NCBI GenBank assembly: GCA_018267355.1
Contig: JAFDYP010000067.1
Location: 1-6,655 of the forward strand
Direction of reading: 5' to 3'
Length of the DNA: 6,655 nt
DNA from: Bacteroidota bacterium
GTDB lineage: Bacteria > Bacteroidota > Bacteroidia > Chitinophagales > LD1
Shown here: one piece after another, positions 6,596 through 6,655 of the stretch
Numbering within the stretch: position 1 is the stretch's first letter
Layout of the letters: every line of letters begins with the position of its first letter
Notes under the pieces: generated by a model
The model's database searches: none
The model's input: only the letters and a program-made list of their open reading frames with translations
Told to the model about the DNA's origin: nothing
Program-made: the position numbers and the translations under genes

Positions 6596-6655
6596 TGTAA
6601 GAAGTGTTAAGGAAAGATGTACCGCCGTCGAAATTTCAATGAAAAGAAGTACACA

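Overview
The window looks like a piece of a Bacteroidota chromosome, most likely from a Chitinophagales/Sphingobacteriales-type bacterium of roughly balanced GC. The lineage is inferred from a very large secreted protein with a type IX secretion (T9SS, Por) C-terminal sorting domain, a tiny secreted protein ending in a PID-CTERM-like tail, A-rich start regions without a clear Shine-Dalgarno, and TAnnTTTG-like promoter motifs. The genus cannot be fixed from the sequence.

Everything recognisable reads leftwards on the minus strand. Right to left: a short upstream region with a weak promoter candidate (6568-6655); a 1721-residue T9SS-exported surface or secreted protein of beta-rich modules (6567-1402); after 21 bases, a 69-residue protein made of a signal peptide, a Gly/Pro-rich linker and a PVDGG membrane tail (1380-1171); a clear intrinsic terminator (1151-1123); and a phosphotransferase of the aminoglycoside-phosphotransferase/ecdysteroid-kinase-like fold, which starts at 1060 and runs off the left edge. 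That last gene has no stop codon inside the window.

The large gene and the micro-protein gene have no terminator between them and share one after the second, so they are probably one transcript. It would encode two exported proteins with different C-terminal sorting signals. The kinase lies beyond the terminator and is probably a separate unit. I see no functional link between it and the surface proteins beyond position and strand.

The points most worth a second look are: the pairing of a T9SS cargo with a PID-CTERM-like micro-protein; an ExeM-type beta-sandwich module that seems to be inserted inside an Ig-like domain of the large protein; and an N-terminal hydrophobic segment added in front of the kinase fold. 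No RNA genes, CRISPR arrays, insertion sequences or attachment sites were seen.
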